DNA of 16,830 bases, taken from positions 1-16,830 of the forward strand of contig CAZUOJ010000080.1 of NCBI GenBank assembly GCA_964622325.1, given 5' to 3'. Shown in pieces: positions 13,926 through 16,830 of the stretch. This DNA comes from JAJFUB01 sp964622325 (GTDB taxonomy: Bacteria; Armatimonadota; Zipacnadia; Zipacnadales; UBA11051). Each line of letters starts with the position of its first letter. Position 1 is the stretch's first letter. The notes under the pieces are model-generated. The model did no database searches. It saw nothing but the letters and a program-made list of their open reading frames with translations, and was not told the origin of the DNA. A program made the translations under genes and the position numbers.

Positions 13926-16418
13926 TTAATATACATCGGGGAAATAGCTTTCAAAGTATTGTCCCCGCGCGCCGATGCCAAATGTTCTTGTTTCGCTGGG
14001 GAAAGCTTTAATGCCCAGGCCAAAACGAATTTCTCCTGTTGTGTAGCTATAACTGAATTGGGCAATCATACAATGCAAATCCCGCGTGAGGCGAATATCG
14101 GCTTGATCAATTCCGCCATATTGGCTAAAGCCGCCTAAAAATTGAAGGCGCCATTTCCTGCTGGGCGTCCAATCCAGATCCAGGCTCACATTTGTCAATT
14201 CTCGACGATCGATGTCATAATTGACGGTCAGCGCCGACCACCAATTATGCTCTGTGGCGAAAATCCAGCGCAGATTAAAAGGCCGAAATTGCCCCAGGCG
14301 CACGCTATAGCCTGTCTGCAGCTCCAGACGATTGCGCAGGCCTAACATAATTTCGCTGCGCAACAGCGCATCATAATAATAGCCATTCTGGATATCGCGC
14401 CCAAAGGACAAATGCAGCCGCATATGATCAGGCACAAGCCGCACAGCTTCCAAATAGGCTACAGCTACAGGGCTGGCATAATCCAAACGCAGGGGCACAA
14501 AGCCTTCGGGATGCGCATAATTGAAGCTCAGGCGTGTTTGCCAATGATCGGGCCATTCCTGGCGATATTCTAATTGTGCTTCGCCCAGCCAGCGCGCTGC
14601 CCCGGCGTAAAACATCTGTTGAAAACGTGCGGCTGCTCGTACGCTCCCCTTTTCCCCCAAACGTTTTGTCCAGCCGGGCAAGCGAAGCTCTAATCCCGCC
14701 CGTTCGCTGGCGATATTTTCCGGCTCCTGAGAAAAATAGCCTAAATAAAAGGTCGCTTCTAAAGGATAGCCCGCGATTTTCCCCGCGCCCAAACGCACGC
14801 TGTCTGTCCGCAACACAATATCGGGCAGCCGCTTCAACACAAAATAATTGTTGTCGCCTGTGTAGCGGCGGCCATCCACATCATATCGCTGATTTGCCAT
14901 CATATTGAGCGTAAAGGGGCGGAATTCCTGGCGCCATGTAAGCTGCGTTTCAAATTCCTCATCTGCCGGGCTGTCGGCCAAAAAAGCCGCGCTGGAATAT
15001 GTATTGCGGATTTCCCATTCTCCTCGGCGGCCCAATTGCTGACGAACATTAAAGCTAGAAGACATGCGCCGGCTTGTGCTGTAGCCGCTGGAAAAATATG
15101 AATATTGCGCTCCCCATTCGGATTGCCAATCATTGGCCGCATAACGCAACGAAAAATTGCCGGATAGAGTGTCTGTGGATACGCTGTAGCCGCTATGGCG
15201 CTGGAAATTTAAGCTGAGCTGGCTACGCCAGGGCTCGCCATAGCGCCCGCGATACAGCAGCCGTCCTGTCCAGCTGCCCTGCTCGGGCTCGTTAAAAATA
15301 GAAAATTCGGCAAATTGCTGATGGGCCTCCCAGGAATGTAAAATCCCCCAGCCCAGCCCGCGTTTTTGTGTTAATTGGAAACGCAAAAAGCCCGCATTTT
15401 CCTCTGTCAACATATAGCCGTAAGCTAATTTAGCATAAAAGCCTTCGACATCATTCTGGCCTATTTCCGGAAAAAAACGATTTTCGCGGCGGCGCAAAGA
15501 CAAATGCAAATCCCAGGGATAGCGAAACAGTCGCATGCCAAACATATAAACGGCGGGACGGCGAAAAACGACGCGATCCTGCGCATACAGCGCCACTTTT
15601 TCGCTTTGCAGCATCCAATGAGGGGAGGGCCATTTATCGCAGCTTGTCCCGATGGCTTTTTGCGCTATAATTTGTTGCGATTGCCCGTACATCTCCTGCG
15701 CCCGCACATAAAGGGGCGCCAGAACTTCTCCCTCAAAAAATTCAGGCTCAATTTTTGCCGCAATATCATGAGCGCTGAATTCCTCTGTTTCCAGGAGAAC
15801 GCGCACATTTTCCGCTAAAGCGCTGTAATGGGGCGCCTGCAGCCTCACTGCGCCTTCAAAAAAGCCCCATTTGCGCTCCTTATCAATATGGCCCTTATCC
15901 CCTCGCAACACGATATCCTGATAGCGCAATTCCACATTCCCTTCCGCTTCCAGCGCCCCTTCATGATAGCGCACGCGTTCTGCCTGAATATGTACTTGTT
16001 CAGGATTTTTAGCTGCTTCTGGGGAGGCTTGGGCTGTTCCTGCAGCGCCTTCAGGGCGTGAAGGCTCTGGCGATGTTTCCGTTTGAGCCGCCGCAGCGGC
16101 TTCAGAAGGCTTGGCAGGCGTTTCCTTAGCCTCTTCAGGCTTGCCTGCGGCAGCGTCTGACGGCACAGCTTCTGTGGCGATTAGGCGCAAACGCTGCTTG
16201 TCCGGCTTATTGCTCAACGAAGAAGCATCCCCGCGCGTCACAGGATTTACGAGGGACGGAAGCGCAACAGGGGCTGGCTGCATGGCCTCTAAAGCCGCTT
16301 CATATTGATTGTCGGCGCAAAAGGCCAGCGTCGCCCTAAGCAGCAGGGATATTCCCAGAGACAAAAGCCCCCAGGCCAGCCCAGCAGCCGGATTGCGTCG
16401 TGTTGGATGGAAAAACAT
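13926..16418 (-). CDS. lptD: LptD-like LPS assembly outer membrane protein
   Basis: LptD forms the outer-membrane barrel through which LptA/LptE-delivered lipopolysaccharide reaches the cell surface. From the ATG at 16418 it has 830 residues. A basic n-region (MFFHPTRRN) and hydrophobic core (GLLSLGISLLLRATLAF) make a signal peptide. Residues about 80-138 are an Ala/Glu/Pro-rich linker. About 139-215 is an OstA/LptA-type domain (VHIQAERVRYHEGALEAEGNVELRYQD). TSCDKWPSPHWMLQSEKVALY matches the conserved LptD segment before the barrel. The rest is a series of alternating amphipathic strands rich in Tyr, Trp and Arg. An ATG at 16466 is an alternative start, 7 bases after the upstream stop; neither has a good ribosome binding site. 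Only two cysteines remain after the signal peptide, C260 and C783. It directly follows a LptF/LptG-type gene, which supports the assignment. Confidence 0.88.
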   Translation of the reverse strand: MFFHPTRRNPAAGLAWGLLSLGISLLLRATLAFCADNQYEAALEAMQPAPVALPSLVNPVTRGDASSLSNKPDKQRLRLIATEAVPSDAAAGKPEEAKETPAKPSEAAAAAQTETSPEPSRPEGAAGTAQASPEAAKNPEQVHIQAERVRYHEGALEAEGNVELRYQDIVLRGDKGHIDKERKWGFFEGAVRLQAPHYSALAENVRVLLETEEFSAHDIAAKIEPEFFEGEVLAPLYVRAQEMYGQSQQIIAQKAIGTSCDKWPSPHWMLQSEKVALYAQDRVVFRRPAVYMFGMRLFRYPWDLHLSLRRRENRFFPEIGQNDVEGFYAKLAYGYMLTEENAGFLRFQLTQKRGLGWGILHSWEAHQQFAEFSIFNEPEQGSWTGRLLYRGRYGEPWRSQLSLNFQRHSGYSVSTDTLSGNFSLRYAANDWQSEWGAQYSYFSSGYSTSRRMSSSFNVRQQLGRRGEWEIRNTYSSAAFLADSPADEEFETQLTWRQEFRPFTLNMMANQRYDVDGRRYTGDNNYFVLKRLPDIVLRTDSVRLGAGKIAGYPLEATFYLGYFSQEPENIASERAGLELRLPGWTKRLGEKGSVRAAARFQQMFYAGAARWLGEAQLEYRQEWPDHWQTRLSFNYAHPEGFVPLRLDYASPVAVAYLEAVRLVPDHMRLHLSFGRDIQNGYYYDALLRSEIMLGLRNRLELQTGYSVRLGQFRPFNLRWIFATEHNWWSALTVNYDIDRRELTNVSLDLDWTPSRKWRLQFLGGFSQYGGIDQADIRLTRDLHCMIAQFSYSYTTGEIRFGLGIKAFPSETRTFGIGARGQYFESYFPDVY

Positions 16419-16473
16419 CGCACGCTTATAATTTGCAGATTTCAGCTGCCAGAGAGGCTCAAACATGGCCAGG

Positions 16474-16830
16474 CTATCGTTGTCGCCATAACAAAACAAA
16501 AGCGGCAGCGCCAAACAACATATTGGGCCCCCAGGCAGCCCAGACAGGCGCCAATATGCCCGAATTCCCCAGCATCCGAAGCCAAAGCATTATTATAAAA
16601 AAGACAAATACAGTAAGCAGCGCGACAAGCACGCCCACAAAGCTCTGGCCTCGCCCCACTCGCCATGTGACAGGCCCGGCAAAAAAGGCAAACACGAGAC
16701 ATGTCCCAGCTAATGCCAGCCGCGCCTGCAATTCCAATAGATAGGAGCGCTTTTCTGCGGGGCTTGGCTGGGCGGCAAAGGCCTCTTTCCATAGCTCAGC
16801 CATTGTCATATCTTTAATCTGGCTGCTTCC
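16474..16830 (-). CDS. LptF/LptG family permease, C-terminal part (5' end outside window)
   Basis: The frame is open to the right edge (GSSQIKDMTMAELWKE...), so only the last 118 residues are present. DMTMAELW followed by a basic/acidic helix (PAEKRSYLLELQARLALAGTCLVFAFFAGPVTWR) is the typical entry to the C-terminal membrane bundle of LptF/LptG (YjgP/YjgQ) proteins. Two more spans follow (FVGVLVALLTVFVFFIIMLWLRML and a last segment with PVWAAWGPNMLFGAAAFVLLW). The pattern of a long-chain helix pair with a final AWxPN(M)LF segment is characteristic. These proteins form the inner-membrane part of the LptB2FG transporter that extracts LPS. LptF and LptG cannot be told apart from this piece. The stop is followed closely by lptD, so the two are likely one LPS export operon. 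Confidence 0.82.
   Translation of the reverse strand, partial: GSSQIKDMTMAELWKEAFAAQPSPAEKRSYLLELQARLALAGTCLVFAFFAGPVTWRVGRGQSFVGVLVALLTVFVFFIIMLWLRMLGNSGILAPVWAAWGPNMLFGAAAFVLLWRQR

Noticed and set aside
16350..16418. LptD as a lipoprotein (Cys at the end of the signal peptide, LAFC)
   Set aside because: The residue before Cys is Phe, which does not fit a lipobox. A normal signal peptidase I site is more likely.

Overview
The window comes from a Gram-negative-type bacterium with a lipopolysaccharide outer membrane. It has an LptD-like assembly protein next to a LptF/LptG-type permease, a SPOR-domain protein, a membrane-anchored calcineurin-like phosphoesterase of the kind that includes LpxG/YaeI/YkuE, and a very large LamG plus barrel-type putative carbohydrate-active protein. 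I could not fix the phylum from the sequence. The mix recalls PVC-type bacteria (Lentisphaerota/Kiritimatiellota) or an uncultured candidate phylum, and this is a weak guess. No mobile element, tRNA, rRNA or CRISPR array was seen.

Layout. At 2-3241 (+) lies a large putative glycoside-hydrolase-like protein, cut at its 5' end by the window edge. A hairpin terminator and a 78-residue protein of unknown function on the minus strand follow. A 200-base divergent promoter region carrying a 14-base direct repeat leads into five plus-strand genes at 3803-7588: SPOR protein, small membrane protein, metallophosphoesterase, PqqD-like protein and a UspA-like protein. Within this set the membrane protein/phosphoesterase and PqqD/UspA pairs overlap. 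Converging from the right on the minus strand is the arginine operon argC-argJ-argB-argD (12187 down to 7658). Upstream of it, still on the minus strand, are a Gfo/Idh/MocA oxidoreductase (13793-12771), lptD (16418-13926) and the C-terminal end of a LptF/LptG permease (16830-16474).

Together the arg genes convert N-acetylglutamate to ornithine. ArgB phosphorylates it, ArgC reduces it, ArgD transaminates it, and ArgJ recovers the acetyl group. ArgB has the features of arginine-inhibited kinases. The 583 bases between the oxidoreductase and argC are the most interesting part of the window. In the direction of argC they hold two tandem terminators, a good sigma70-type promoter, a 21-codon leader reading frame with a strong ribosome binding site and a C-terminal Arg cluster (GRARRS), and then an intrinsic terminator with possible alternative pairings. 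This is the architecture of ribosome-mediated transcription attenuation, here apparently tuned to arginine.

A second window-wide signal is the near absence of the trinucleotide GGT/ACC, on both strands, in all reading frames and between genes. A hand count gives 21 occurrences against roughly 526 expected for equal base frequencies. Several of the survivors are forced by the protein sequence (Trp-Trp, Trp-Tyr, Met-Val).
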